Part shown: positions 24,272-32,659 of the stretch, one piece after another | How positions within the stretch are numbered: position 1 is the first letter of the stretch | How the letters are laid out: each line of letters starts with the position of its first letter | Origin: an uncultured Anderseniella sp. | GTDB lineage: Bacteria > Pseudomonadota > Alphaproteobacteria > Rhizobiales > Aestuariivirgaceae | Direction of reading: 5' to 3' | Assembly: GCA_947488295.1 (NCBI GenBank) | Contig: CANKYU010000003.1 | Span: forward strand, 248,001 to 312,000 | Length of the DNA stretch: 64,000 nt | Made by a program: the position numbers and the translations under genes | The notes under the pieces: generated by a model | What the model was told of the DNA's origin: nothing | The model's input: the letters and a program-made list of their open reading frames with translations, nothing else | Databases searched by the model: none

Positions 24272-26275
24272 ATGCCCCGCATTCCAACACGAGACAGTCT
24301 GCGACAGGGTGTGCCTCGCTCAACTGGCGGCATCGTTTCTGCCCCGCGTGACTTTGTGGGACCGGCCATACAACGGACCGGCAAGCAGTTGTCTGACGTC
24401 GCGGGGAGGCGGGTGGCTCAACTACAACAGCTGGAAAAGGCAAGCCAGCAGCGCGCGGCGCTTGAGCTGGCAAGTGCCCGCTCGCAATGGAACTCGAGCC
24501 TGCTTGCCGAGCAGAAAAACTATACGCCCGACCAGAACCCGGACTATGACAAGTGGAGCGCGACGTATGAGACCCGCGCAGCCGGCTGGCAGAAACAGGC
24601 GGCGCGGACGATTTCCGATCCCCGGGTGCGGCAGAAGTTTATCGCCGAGACGCAGGATGATCTGGTTCAGGCCGGCATCGGCATCGGCAGGCGGGCCCAT
24701 GAGATCGGACTGGCAGCCAAACGGGCCGAAGCAGACAAATCTCTGCTGCGGCAGGTCGACATGGCCGCATCGCAGCCTGACGAAGACGGAAAGGCGGTTA
24801 TGGGCGGTGTGCGTGCCACGCTGCAGGACATGGTTGATACCGGCGTTATTGCAGCGGAAGAAGCCGCGCATCGAAGTGTCGGCTATGCGCAGCGCTATGC
24901 ATCTTTGAAAATCGCCGGAATCACCAAGCAGGACCCGGCTCTTGCCGTGTCGGTTCTCAGCGGCGATCAGCCGGGCCCGACCGGACTGATCCGGCAGTTG
25001 TACGAGTTTCGCGCGACACCTTACTGGCACGGACATGCAAGTCGGGCCGGATACGGCGCTGACACCGTCACCCGGGAAGATGGCACGATTGATAAAATCA
25101 CGCCGGGTATGACCATTACCCGCGCCGATGCCGACAGGGATGTGCACCGCCGTGTCGATGAATTCCTCTCAGGTATCGACAGCCAGGTCGGCGGCAAGGT
25201 GTTTGATCGTCTCGCGCCGCATGTGCAGGCAGCCCTGATTTCGGTTGGGTACAGCACGGGGGCTCTGCCTGATCTTGTGGCCGAGGCGGTCAGGACCGGT
25301 GATGCCGGCGCAATTGCTGCTGCCATTGTTGCGGACGGCAATGAAGACGGAGGCGTGAACCGGCAAATCAGGCTTGCCGAAGCGGAGATTGCGCGCGGTG
25401 AAGGTGATAGCGTGTATGAACAGGTTACCCGTCGTCCAGCGTGGGCTGATGTACTGGAATCCGGGCAGGCATCAGATCTGCATGAAATCGCCGTCCGCGA
25501 GCTTGAACGCCAGGACAGCAGGCGTGCCTTGGCCGACAGGATCCATGCTAGACGGCTTGGACAGGACATCCGTTCAGACATCCGTTCTGTGTTTTCCAGC
25601 GGAGCGCATATGGATATTGACGCAGATGGAGTGCTCAGGGAGCTGGGGCCGGACAGACACCGGCAATGGCTTGAAGCCAGGCAGGACGCGATCGATGTCG
25701 CCGCCAGGATGCAGAACATGCCGAGCCTGCCTGACGAGCAGATTGTGCAGCTGGTTGAGGCCCACCGGCCCGAGCCCGGAGATGGCGGCGAAGGTCTTGC
25801 ACGCAGGCAGGCGGCATATGAGCGGATCTCCCGGCAGGCGAGCCAGATAAGACGCGAACGACGCGAAAATCCGGCCCGCGCCGCCTTGCGCCTGCCGTCT
25901 GTTCGCCGAGCGCTGTCTGAAGCCTGGACCCCGGGTTCCGCGTCACCACAGACAGTTCAGGCACTGGTGCGGGAAATGCTGGCCACACAATTAGCGCTCG
26001 GCATTGCAAGAGCATCACTCGCGCCGATACCGGACGAATGGGCACTTGAAATCGGCAAGGCGCTGAGCCGGTCTGCAACTGCCCGGACCGACGCAGAAAC
26101 CGAAGAGGTAGCCGCCAGAGTTCGCCAGACGTACGCCGATATCAACAAGCAATACGGAGAATTTTCCGATGATGTGATTAGCTATTCCATCGGGAAGGCC
26201 AGAGCAGCCGGCAGCAACACGGCCCTGCACATTGGTGACGTTCCGGATGCAGGCCGGGCCGCTTGGCGAGGTTGA
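24272..26275 (+). CDS. Large internal virion protein with embedded lysozyme-like domain
   Basis: 667 aa. Residues 1-230 are helical and charged. Residues ~235-370 resemble a T4-type (GH24-like) lysozyme: GLIRQLYEFRATPYWHG, GYGADT, GKITPGMTI-like spacing, ADADRDVHRRVDEFL, then AALISVGYSTGALP. The catalytic Glu would be the one in LYEFR. The remainder (to 667) is helical with many Arg/Glu. This fits an ejection protein that digests peptidoglycan to let the tail extend into the cell. It lies 3 bp after the gp14-like gene, as in T7-type internal protein clusters. Confidence 0.75.
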   Translation: MPRIPTRDSLRQGVPRSTGGIVSAPRDFVGPAIQRTGKQLSDVAGRRVAQLQQLEKASQQRAALELASARSQWNSSLLAEQKNYTPDQNPDYDKWSATYETRAAGWQKQAARTISDPRVRQKFIAETQDDLVQAGIGIGRRAHEIGLAAKRAEADKSLLRQVDMAASQPDEDGKAVMGGVRATLQDMVDTGVIAAEEAAHRSVGYAQRYASLKIAGITKQDPALAVSVLSGDQPGPTGLIRQLYEFRATPYWHGHASRAGYGADTVTREDGTIDKITPGMTITRADADRDVHRRVDEFLSGIDSQVGGKVFDRLAPHVQAALISVGYSTGALPDLVAEAVRTGDAGAIAAAIVADGNEDGGVNRQIRLAEAEIARGEGDSVYEQVTRRPAWADVLESGQASDLHEIAVRELERQDSRRALADRIHARRLGQDIRSDIRSVFSSGAHMDIDADGVLRELGPDRHRQWLEARQDAIDVAARMQNMPSLPDEQIVQLVEAHRPEPGDGGEGLARRQAAYERISRQASQIRRERRENPARAALRLPSVRRALSEAWTPGSASPQTVQALVREMLATQLALGIARASLAPIPDEWALEIGKALSRSATARTDAETEEVAARVRQTYADINKQYGEFSDDVISYSIGKARAAGSNTALHIGDVPDAGRAAWRG

Positions 26276-26538
26276 GTTTAGGTCAGCCAGATAAATTCAT
26301 ATTCCATAGACTGTCATTTCCTGTGAGGGAGGAACAACTGAAGATGAAGTATGCAGAAGCCTGGGACAGAAATTGTGAGCGTAAGATTTGCTGGATCGGA
26401 TGCGGAGTGCGTTTGAAAACGAGTTCACTTTGTATGATGCGATGATGCGAAAACCGTAGCGGGGCATTTGCAAATTCGTCTCCGCACGACTCTCGAACCT
26501 CCGAAATAGCTAAAGCTTGAAATCTATCTGAGTTTAGA
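26276..26538. other. 263-bp noncoding gap before the tail-spike terminator
   Basis: One short frame (ATG 26344, 33 aa, AGGAAC upstream, ends at 26445) is possible but its composition is unremarkable and it is not called as a gene. The rest is moderately AT-rich and probably holds a promoter for the tail spike or the boundary of a swapped tail-spike module. Confidence 0.3.
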
Positions 26539-26565
26539 GGCCGCTCGCGTGAGCGGTCTTTTTTT
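26539..26565 (+). terminator. Rho-independent terminator upstream of tail spike
   Basis: GGCCGCTC (26539-26546), loop GCGT, GAGCGGTC (26551-26558), then seven T. A clean intrinsic terminator ending the internal-protein transcript 20 bp before the tail-spike ATG. Some read-through or a promoter further downstream is needed to express the spike. Confidence 0.85.
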
Positions 26566-26584
26566 GAGCAGACAAGGCAAATTC

Positions 26585-28945
26585 ATGTCCAGCAATATCA
26601 CTGACAGAGCGTCGGGTCTTGGCACCGGCGCAATACCCAATGGCGAGAATGCAACCATCTCACAGAAGGTGCCTTGCCGTGTCGCTACCACTGAGAATGT
26701 CACGTTGGCTGGCTTGCAGACTTTGGACACGGTGACCGTTGTTGCCGATGATCGGGTGTTGGTGAAAGACCAGACCGACGCATCAGAGAATGGAATCTAT
26801 CTTGCGAGCGCTGACTTATGGCAACGCACGTCTGACTGTGTTGATGATGGCGATCTGGTGCGGGGCTCGCAGGTCCGGGTAAATCAAGGGGCGCTTGGTC
26901 CAGGCCCATGGTATTGCACATCACCTGATCCGATTGTCATTGGAACAGATGACATCACCTGGGCTGATGCTGCTTCGACAGATTTGTCCGGTGCTGAAAT
27001 CAAAGCGTTATACGAGGTTGAAGCCGACGCTTTCACGGATGCGCAGTTCTCCAAACTTGCCGGCATTGAGCCAGGGGCGACAGCCGATCAGACAGACGCA
27101 GAAATCCAAGCTGCCTACAACAATCAGGTTTCAGTGGTTTCGCAGGCGGAGGCAGAGGCCGGAACACATACAACAGTGCGCAGGTGGACTGCGCTGCGTG
27201 TCGCCCAGGCCGCCGCTGCGAATGGGGGTGGTGGGGCAGCTAATTTTGTGACATCCAGAACTGCTCTTAAAGCTCTCGATACGAGTTCCATTTCCACCGT
27301 GCAACTGGTGGAGGATGGACGCAGCGGCATGTTTACATTCGAAAGCGGCAACTTCGCTACCCAAGTAAGTGGCGACACTTTGGAGGGTGTTTACATCAAG
27401 GCTGATGATACAGCCACAACAGCCGGCGCGTGGGTTCGGGTTTCAACTGACATCATAAATGTCTTGTGGTTTGGAGCAGTTGGAGACGGTTCCACCGATG
27501 CAACTACAGCGATCCAGGCGGCGATTGACTATGCTGAAAGCCTGGTTGTGAATTTCACCAGGGGGGCAACCGTTTTGTTGCCTCCGGGGGGCTATTTTCT
27601 CAGTGCCGCGCTGACGATCAACAGCAACCAAATTACTATAAAGGGGTATGGCCAAGCCTCCATGCTGATCAGAACCACCAATTACGGCAACCTGTTCACC
27701 ATCGTCAGCTCTGATCCCGACAACACCAAGATCGTCGGGATACAGCTTCGCGATTTTTACGTTCTGTGCAAAACGAATCCTATGACGACTGGCGCACTCA
27801 TTCATGTCACGCGTGCGAGCAGGATGTATATTTCAAATGTCAGTCTGCAGGACGGGTATGTCGGCATATATCTGCTTGGCTGCGACAATGTTTGGATGTC
27901 TGATATCGATGTTCAAAGTGGCCAGCGCTATGCGGCGCTTCAATCGGGTAGTGCAAATATCAGAATTGATCCGTGGGACAATGCGTCGGCAATCAGATCA
28001 CAATCCGCAAACATCTACATGGACAATGTTCAACTGAAGACAGACGAGAGCGACGGATTTGTTGAGCATGCATTGTTCATCACCGGTGTAGACGGACTGT
28101 ATATCGCCAACAGCCACATTGGATTTACACGATATGCGATAAGATTGGCACCCTTCGACAACGACGCTGTGATCCAACACATTCATTTCACAAACACTTA
28201 TATTGATGGGAATGTTGAACAGTCAGATTATCTCTTGTTTGTGCAGGATGCGCTTTCATCGCCGCCACATACAGGGTTGTTTGAAAACATCACCTTCACG
28301 AATTGTGGTTTTGTTCGACCTGATTTGCAATGTATCGTGATCATCAGTGACACGGCAGAAAAGTTCATATTTGACGGCTGCCTGTTTGAAGGCGGAAACG
28401 CAGACTGCTTGCAAGTGAACAGCGGTGGCGCCTTGTCCAACTCGATATTCTCCAATTGTGTTTTTGACAATTGGAACCGAAACGGCGGGTCAGCTTGGGA
28501 GTTACGCTTTCTGTCAGGTAACACGAGCGACAATATACAATTCTCGGCCTGTCAGTTTTTGTCTTCATTGGTAAATGAAAATGCGGCTTTTGCCGGCTCT
28601 GAAAATGACATCCGTTTCGACAACTGCAAATTCTCGAAGACAAGTTTCGGCGGCACGACCAGTGGCAAGAACCTCAGAAACGTTAATGCCAGCGGAATGA
28701 CTAATGACCTTAGTGAAAACCGCGGATCTGAAAGTGTGACGGTAGATGCTAATGCGCAGGGCACTATAGCACACGGCCTGTGTGACACTCCTTCAGTGGC
28801 TCTTGTGGGTCTTCGTGCTGACACTACGTTTGAAGTGCAAGTCACCAGTGTCAATTCTACAAACATCAATGTCAGGGTGCACAATGCTTCAGGCGGTGAC
28901 GTTGCTCCCGCCTCATTCACTGTTCAATGGATGGCCAAGGTTTAG
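26585..28945 (+). CDS. Tail spike with pectate-lyase-like beta-helix
   Basis: 786 aa from the ATG at 26585 (AAGG 7 nt upstream); the in-frame GTG at 26549 lies in the terminator hairpin. The N-terminal ~150 residues are the head-binding type (RVATTENVTLAGLQTLDTV, ASENGIYLAS). A beta-helix begins at ~305 with WFGAVGDGSTDATTAIQAAI, the Pectate_lyase_3 hallmark, and continues through many N/D-rich coils (DNVWMSDIDVQSG, ADCLQVNSGGALSNSIFSN). The C-terminal ~80 residues look like a small trimerisation domain. It probably binds and cleaves a surface polysaccharide. Its lower GC content suggests exchange by recombination. Confidence 0.82.
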   Translation: MSSNITDRASGLGTGAIPNGENATISQKVPCRVATTENVTLAGLQTLDTVTVVADDRVLVKDQTDASENGIYLASADLWQRTSDCVDDGDLVRGSQVRVNQGALGPGPWYCTSPDPIVIGTDDITWADAASTDLSGAEIKALYEVEADAFTDAQFSKLAGIEPGATADQTDAEIQAAYNNQVSVVSQAEAEAGTHTTVRRWTALRVAQAAAANGGGGAANFVTSRTALKALDTSSISTVQLVEDGRSGMFTFESGNFATQVSGDTLEGVYIKADDTATTAGAWVRVSTDIINVLWFGAVGDGSTDATTAIQAAIDYAESLVVNFTRGATVLLPPGGYFLSAALTINSNQITIKGYGQASMLIRTTNYGNLFTIVSSDPDNTKIVGIQLRDFYVLCKTNPMTTGALIHVTRASRMYISNVSLQDGYVGIYLLGCDNVWMSDIDVQSGQRYAALQSGSANIRIDPWDNASAIRSQSANIYMDNVQLKTDESDGFVEHALFITGVDGLYIANSHIGFTRYAIRLAPFDNDAVIQHIHFTNTYIDGNVEQSDYLLFVQDALSSPPHTGLFENITFTNCGFVRPDLQCIVIISDTAEKFIFDGCLFEGGNADCLQVNSGGALSNSIFSNCVFDNWNRNGGSAWELRFLSGNTSDNIQFSACQFLSSLVNENAAFAGSENDIRFDNCKFSKTSFGGTTSGKNLRNVNASGMTNDLSENRGSESVTVDANAQGTIAHGLCDTPSVALVGLRADTTFEVQVTSVNSTNINVRVHNASGGDVAPASFTVQWMAKV

Positions 28946-29059
28946 CATTTGTTGGAACAACACATCAGGCGAACTTCCATATACGGACTTGTCCGCTGAT
29001 ATCCATAGTACTAAGAAATACCTGACCGTCGAGATCTATGTCTCAGCAAGGACTAACAA

Positions 29060-29743
29060 GTGCAGATCTCTTTCAGACACAAATATGTGATGTTCGATGT
29101 GCCGAAGAGTGCATCGACGTCAATAAATATTGCCCTTAAGCCAGTCTCAGAATGCATCCTTGATGGAGCCGGCGGTGTTAAGCACATGACGGTAGCGGAT
29201 TATGAGGAGTATCTAGAACCTTTCCTGAAAAAACGATGGGGGCAGGATCCAAACACCTTGGAGCGGATTGCTGTTGTCCGTGAACCGTTCGATATGTTGG
29301 CCAGCTATTACAAATACTTGCGCCGTCCCGGTGTTGAAGATGTGGATCATTGGGATCATTACCGCAATACGTGCGATATTTCGTTTGCGGAATTTCTGAA
29401 GGGTGTGTGTAAAGGACATGGGAGGCGACGTGCAATCACACGACCCTCGACTTTTATTCAGAACTCGGAAGGAAAGGTAGGAATTGACCTGCTGTTTTCC
29501 TTTGAGAGGCTTGACGATCTTGCCAGATACCTATCCTCCAAAATTGGGAAGGAAATTCAAATTCCAGTGAAGAACGTCTCGGTGCAACAAGACGTCGGAT
29601 CAGTGGACCAGGGATTGCTGGATCAGGTTCGGGACATGTTTGAGAACGACTTCATTTTGTATGAGGCGATTATGCAGAGGCCTAAGGGTGACCCTCTGCG
29701 AATTCGCCACGGTGAGATTACAGCGCCTGCCGAACGAATATAG
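29060..29743 (+). CDS. Sulfotransferase-family protein
   Basis: 227 aa from GTG at 29060 (AAGGA 7 nt upstream). FDVPKSASTSINIAL is the 5'-phosphosulfate loop signature of PAPS-dependent sulfotransferases, and AVVREPFDMLASYYKYLR is the 3'-phosphate loop with the R-x-P-x-x-x-x-x-S-x-Y pattern. Such enzymes transfer sulfate from PAPS to sugars or other acceptors. It directly follows the tail spike in a phage module, where surface-modifying genes (serotype conversion) are common. The acceptor is unknown; a cell-surface glycan is inferred. GC is lower than for the virion genes. Confidence 0.75.
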   Translation: MQISFRHKYVMFDVPKSASTSINIALKPVSECILDGAGGVKHMTVADYEEYLEPFLKKRWGQDPNTLERIAVVREPFDMLASYYKYLRRPGVEDVDHWDHYRNTCDISFAEFLKGVCKGHGRRRAITRPSTFIQNSEGKVGIDLLFSFERLDDLARYLSSKIGKEIQIPVKNVSVQQDVGSVDQGLLDQVRDMFENDFILYEAIMQRPKGDPLRIRHGEITAPAERI

Positions 29744-29841
29744 GCCGATCACCTTGGTTTTCATCTTGCTGTGTCCGTAAGTTTGTATCGGGTAGTCCGA
29801 CTACAGACGACCATAATCTACAATTCTTGGAGTTTGCAATC

Positions 29842-29904
29842 ATGCGCAATGATATTGGCGTAGGGATAGGCGTCGGATTGACGTTATTCAACCAGCCGAA
29901 CTGA
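29842..29904 (+). CDS. Possible 20-aa peptide at start of lysis cluster
   Basis: ATG at 29842 with GGAG 9 nt upstream; 20 residues, MRNDIGVGIGVGLTLFNQPN, glycine/valine-rich. Located 7 bp before the next gene. It may be a leader or small lysis peptide, or simply a chance frame. Confidence 0.3.
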   Translation: MRNDIGVGIGVGLTLFNQPN

Positions 29905-29911
29905 ATCCGAA

Positions 29912-30160
29912 ATGACCTGGTGCACCGGCTGGTTTGACGGCACATGGGGGCATTGCTGTGCGCTCCATGACATTGCCTACACACTGCAACTCGACAAATG
30001 GTCTGCAGACATTGCACTCGGTCAATGCGTTGTCCGCGCGGGCGGCGAGGTTATGGGGCCGATTATGGCGCTTGCCGTGCTGGCCGTCGGTGGCTGGGCA
30101 TATCGGAATGCAGGACATTGCAAATTGAAAACCACCCACGGCGAAAGGGAAGGTCCGTAA
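29912..30160 (+). CDS. Phospholipase-A2-like small phage protein
   Basis: 82 aa. The N-terminal half reads CTGWFDGTWGHCCALHDIAY then SADIALGQCV, which resembles the Ca2+/catalytic core of secreted phospholipase A2 (C-C-x-x-H-D-x-x-Y with a downstream A-D). A hydrophobic helix follows (VMGPIMALAVLAVGGWAY). The stop overlaps the next ATG (TAATG). Located in the lysis cluster, it could help membrane disruption. Four cysteines are present; PLA2 activity is inferred from the motif alone. Confidence 0.55.
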   Translation: MTWCTGWFDGTWGHCCALHDIAYTLQLDKWSADIALGQCVVRAGGEVMGPIMALAVLAVGGWAYRNAGHCKLKTTHGEREGP

Positions 30161-30390
30161 TGAAAGTCGAACCTTCGATACTGCATGACTGGTTGTTCTG
30201 GATCGTGACCGGCGTCGTATCATTCGCAGGCTGGGCAGGGCGCACCATCTTCACCAACAACAAGCGCCTCGATCTGCTTGAACAGGAAATCCGGCATTCG
30301 CGCGAACTACGGGAAAGCCAGGATGGCGCAATTCAGGAAATCCGCAAGGATCAGAAGAAGCTCGTCGAACACCTTTTGAAATCCAAGTAA
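30160..30390 (+). CDS. Small TM plus coiled-coil lysis protein
   Basis: 76 aa from the ATG at 30160 overlapping the previous stop; GGAAGG upstream. One transmembrane helix (WLFWIVTGVVSFAGWAG) near the N-terminus, then a charged coiled coil (LDLLEQEIRHSRELRESQD to the end). This layout is like accessory holins or spanin-type inner-membrane subunits. The role in lysis is inferred from position. Confidence 0.6.
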   Translation: MKVEPSILHDWLFWIVTGVVSFAGWAGRTIFTNNKRLDLLEQEIRHSRELRESQDGAIQEIRKDQKKLVEHLLKSK

Positions 30391-30416
30391 CCCACTCAAC
30401 AGCATTGGAGACTGCC

Positions 30417-30920
30417 ATGCCACGTCCGGAAGGTCTTGGAACAGAAAGCTATGCGCCTGTGCTTTGCGCATGGGCCGCATTTCTCGGAGTTCTCGCGTTC
30501 GGCCTGGTTGCCTGCTTCTCCTATGCCGGCGCCCAAACCGTCAATCACGACGCCAAGGTCGATCTTCCTGCAGGCAAGTCATACCACCGCATTTGTGAGC
30601 TGACCGAAGCCGACAACATAGAGATTATCAACCGCCGACTGCCAGGCGCAAACATCATTCGGTTCGATGGCGGACAGGCAAAGCTCTATACGTTCTTTCT
30701 CCAGCATGGTTATCGCATCGACGGTCAGGGCCGCCGCCTGAGCGGTGGTTACAGCATCCGCTTTCCCGATCCGGACCGGCTCTATATCGTGGACAGGATC
30801 GGTCACTCTTCCGTCTATCCGTTCTTTGTTGTCGATGGGTGTGTGGCGCGGCAACTGTTTCAGATCCCGCGCCTGCTGCACCGGATAATCATCAAGCACA
30901 TGAAGGCGCATCCGGCATGA
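30417..30920 (+). CDS. Exported or membrane-anchored phage protein
   Basis: 167 aa from the ATG at 30417 (GGAG 8 nt upstream; a TTG 12 nt earlier is in frame). An N-terminal hydrophobic segment (PVLCAWAAFLGVLAFGLVAC) is followed by FSYAGAQT, which looks like a signal peptidase site. The periplasmic part is basic/aromatic with two cysteines (RICEL and VDGCVARQ). It overlaps the next gene by 4 bp. No family recognised. Confidence 0.55.
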   Translation: MPRPEGLGTESYAPVLCAWAAFLGVLAFGLVACFSYAGAQTVNHDAKVDLPAGKSYHRICELTEADNIEIINRRLPGANIIRFDGGQAKLYTFFLQHGYRIDGQGRRLSGGYSIRFPDPDRLYIVDRIGHSSVYPFFVVDGCVARQLFQIPRLLHRIIIKHMKAHPA

Positions 30921-31090
30921 GATGGGCCGTGTTGTTTGTCGCCGTGTTTCTGATCGTGTTCGTCGCACTGGCCAGTACGCAAAACCTGGGGGCGAAGACG
31001 ATAAGGGTGTGCGCAAGCGTAAATCTGCCGGCACCGGGGAAATGCACCCACAAGATCATCCATGGCTTCAGGGTTAGTGTGTGCAGGTGA
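30917..31090 (+). CDS. Small membrane peptide in lysis cluster
   Basis: 57 aa from the ATG at 30917 (ATGA overlap with the previous gene). A single N-terminal hydrophobic helix (MRWAVLFVAVFLIVFVALA), then a short basic, Cys-containing tail (RVCASVNLPAPGKCTHK). The stop lies 10 bp inside the endolysin gene. It shares a cysteine/Pro-Ala-Gly-Lys pattern with the preceding protein (DLPAGKSYHRIC), hinting at duplication. Function unknown. Confidence 0.5.
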   Translation: MRWAVLFVAVFLIVFVALASTQNLGAKTIRVCASVNLPAPGKCTHKIIHGFRVSVCR

Positions 31091-31782
31091 ACCTTTCCGT
31101 TTTTTTCGGCGAAGTGCGTCACAGCCTGTTCAATGGCAAGCTCACCCGCACACAGGTATCCGGTATGGAGTTCATTCTGGAACAATGGGACGAGACAGGT
31201 TTCACCAATCGTCAATGGCTGGCCTATGCCCTTGCGACAGTGTTTCATGAAACCGCCTTCACCATGCAGCCGATCAGGGAGCGCGGCGGCGCGGCGTATT
31301 TCAGGCGTATGTACGATATTCGCGGTAACCGTCCGAATAAGGCGCGCGAACTCGGTAACCTGTCACCGGGTGACGGTGTGAAATATGCCGGCAGGGGCTA
31401 TGTGCAACTAACCGGCAGAACCAATTACAGACGCGCCAGTCAGGCGCTTGGCATCGACTTTGTACGTCAGCCCGATCTGGCAATGGAACCCGCCAATGCG
31501 GCTTTCATCATGTTCCAGGGCATGAAGGACGGCTGGTTCACCGGCAAGGGTTTTGAAGACTATCTGAACGACAGACAGTGCGATTACCGGAACGCCCGGC
31601 GCATCATCAACGGCATCGATAGAGCGGACATGATTGCGGCTTACGCAATCAGGTTCGAAGCGGCTCTGGAGACGTCATATCGAGATCCGCAGCAGCCAGA
31701 TCCAGAGCCAACCAAAACCGAAACACAAACACACTGGCTGGCGCGTCTGGTGCTGGCCCTCAGGAAGGTATTCAGAGCATGA
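31081..31782 (+). CDS. GH19 chitinase-like endolysin
   Basis: 233 aa from GTG at 31081. Residues ~45-190 are a glycoside hydrolase 19 domain: ATVFHETAFTMQPIRERGG contains the catalytic Glu in HETA, AYFRRMYDIRGN, and GRGYVQLTGRTNY is the family signature. The C-terminal ~45 residues are a Pro/Thr linker and an amphipathic basic helix (WLARLVLALRKVFRA). Phage GH19 endolysins cut peptidoglycan glycan strands. There is no N-terminal signal, so holin-dependent release is likely; a holin gene follows, overlapping by 4 bp. Confidence 0.88.
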   Translation: MQVNLSVFFGEVRHSLFNGKLTRTQVSGMEFILEQWDETGFTNRQWLAYALATVFHETAFTMQPIRERGGAAYFRRMYDIRGNRPNKARELGNLSPGDGVKYAGRGYVQLTGRTNYRRASQALGIDFVRQPDLAMEPANAAFIMFQGMKDGWFTGKGFEDYLNDRQCDYRNARRIINGIDRADMIAAYAIRFEAALETSYRDPQQPDPEPTKTETQTHWLARLVLALRKVFRA

Positions 31783-32207
31783 GTATTGTCAGCATTGTCG
31801 CACAAGCCGCACTTGGCCCTGTCCTGGACGTGTTCAGGGAACTGGGCGGCAAGTGGATCAGCAAGCAGATCAGCGATCAGCAATTCAAAACCGAAGTGCA
31901 CAAGGCATTGCTTTTGGCCCTCACAAATCTCTGGTCAGAGCAGGGCAAGGTCATCATCGCCGAGATCAACAGCGAAAGCCCTCTGACGCGGATGTGGCGA
32001 CCGGCCGTAGCGGTTGGTTTTGCCTTCGTCCTGTTCTGGTACGCGTTCTTTGTACCCATCGCGGTGGGCTGGCTCGGCGCACCGCCGCTGGCAGTTGGCG
32101 ACAAGCTGCTGGAATGGATCATGACCCTGCTGACCATCTCAATCACCGGATATATCGGCGGACGTTCCGTTGAAAAGATCGCTGAAAAATTCTCCAGGAA
32201 AGGATGA
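31779..32207 (+). CDS. Holin of the 3-TM (GTA-type) family
   Basis: 142 aa. An N-terminal amphipathic region is followed by ESPLTRMWRPAVAVGFAFVL, matching the family signature E-S-x-x-x-x-x-W-R-P, and transmembrane segments FAFVLFWYAFFVPIAVGW and LLEWIMTLLTISITGYIGG. This Pfam family (holin of 3TMs, for gene-transfer release) occurs in many alphaproteobacterial phages as well as GTAs. It forms the membrane holes that release the endolysin, whose gene it overlaps by 4 bp. Confidence 0.8.
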   Translation: MSIVSIVAQAALGPVLDVFRELGGKWISKQISDQQFKTEVHKALLLALTNLWSEQGKVIIAEINSESPLTRMWRPAVAVGFAFVLFWYAFFVPIAVGWLGAPPLAVGDKLLEWIMTLLTISITGYIGGRSVEKIAEKFSRKG

Positions 32208-32213
32208 TGCAAC

Positions 32214-32417
32214 ATGGAAAACATCACTGAGATCATTGCAACCGGCAACAGCTATCTGAACGCCGGCATCGCGGCCGCCTCAGCTGCAGGCGCCTGGCTG
32301 ACGGCGAAACTCGACTGGTGGAAAGACCAGCCGAAACCGGTCAGGGTTGCGGTGGCTGTTGCCGCGTTTCTGGCTCTGGCGCTTACCCTGTCAGTGATCA
32401 CTGCACCTTTCTCCTGA
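32214..32417 (+). CDS. Small membrane protein ending the phage lysis cluster
   Basis: 67 aa. An N-terminal amphipathic helix (IATGNSYLNAGIAAASAAGA), a charged middle (KLDWWKDQPKPVR), and one transmembrane helix (VAVAVAAFLALALTLSVI). It lies 6 bp after the holin gene, so it may be a second holin or antiholin. The prophage-like gene run stops here. Confidence 0.6.
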   Translation: MENITEIIATGNSYLNAGIAAASAAGAWLTAKLDWWKDQPKPVRVAVAVAAFLALALTLSVITAPFS

Positions 32418-32446
32418 GACCGGCGCTGACTGGACAAGACACACAA

Positions 32447-32481
32447 TGCCCGCCCGGCGTTTTGCTGGCGCGGGCATTTTT
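32447..32481 (+). terminator. Rho-independent terminator at end of prophage module
   Basis: TGCCCGC (32447-32453) pairs with GCGGGCA (32470-32476); the stem extends with one bulge to a GGC/GCT inner helix and a TTTT loop. T-rich TTTTT follows at 32477-32481. It marks the right edge of the phage gene run; 32482-32659 shows no gene. Confidence 0.85.
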
Positions 32482-32659
32482 CGTGTTCCAGATACCCGCA
32501 TATTCATCGGGAGTGAACCGCTCCGGAGTGTTCAACCTGCCCGATATTTCATCCGGCACTGCACAATCTATGGGCTTGGCATCGCTGCTGCATTCGGACT
32601 AGGCTTTCGATGACGGGAATTCAGGGTCCGGGAACACTTGGCCCGGAGCCAGTGAGGGA

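Noticed and set aside
26344..26445. A 33-aa gene before the tail spike
   Set aside because: A plausible ribosome site but no recognisable features; not strong enough to call.
26585..28945. A diversity-generating retroelement as in BPP-1-like phages
   Set aside because: No reverse transcriptase, template repeat or accessory gene is seen near the tail spike.
6894..32417. A gene transfer agent (RcGTA-like) cluster
   Set aside because: Only the holin family is shared. Portal, tail-tube, nozzle and internal proteins are podovirus-like, not siphovirus-like as in RcGTA.
6768..32659. attL/attR direct repeats bounding the prophage
   Set aside because: By-eye comparison of 6768-6893 and 32418-32659 found no shared stretch long enough to call.
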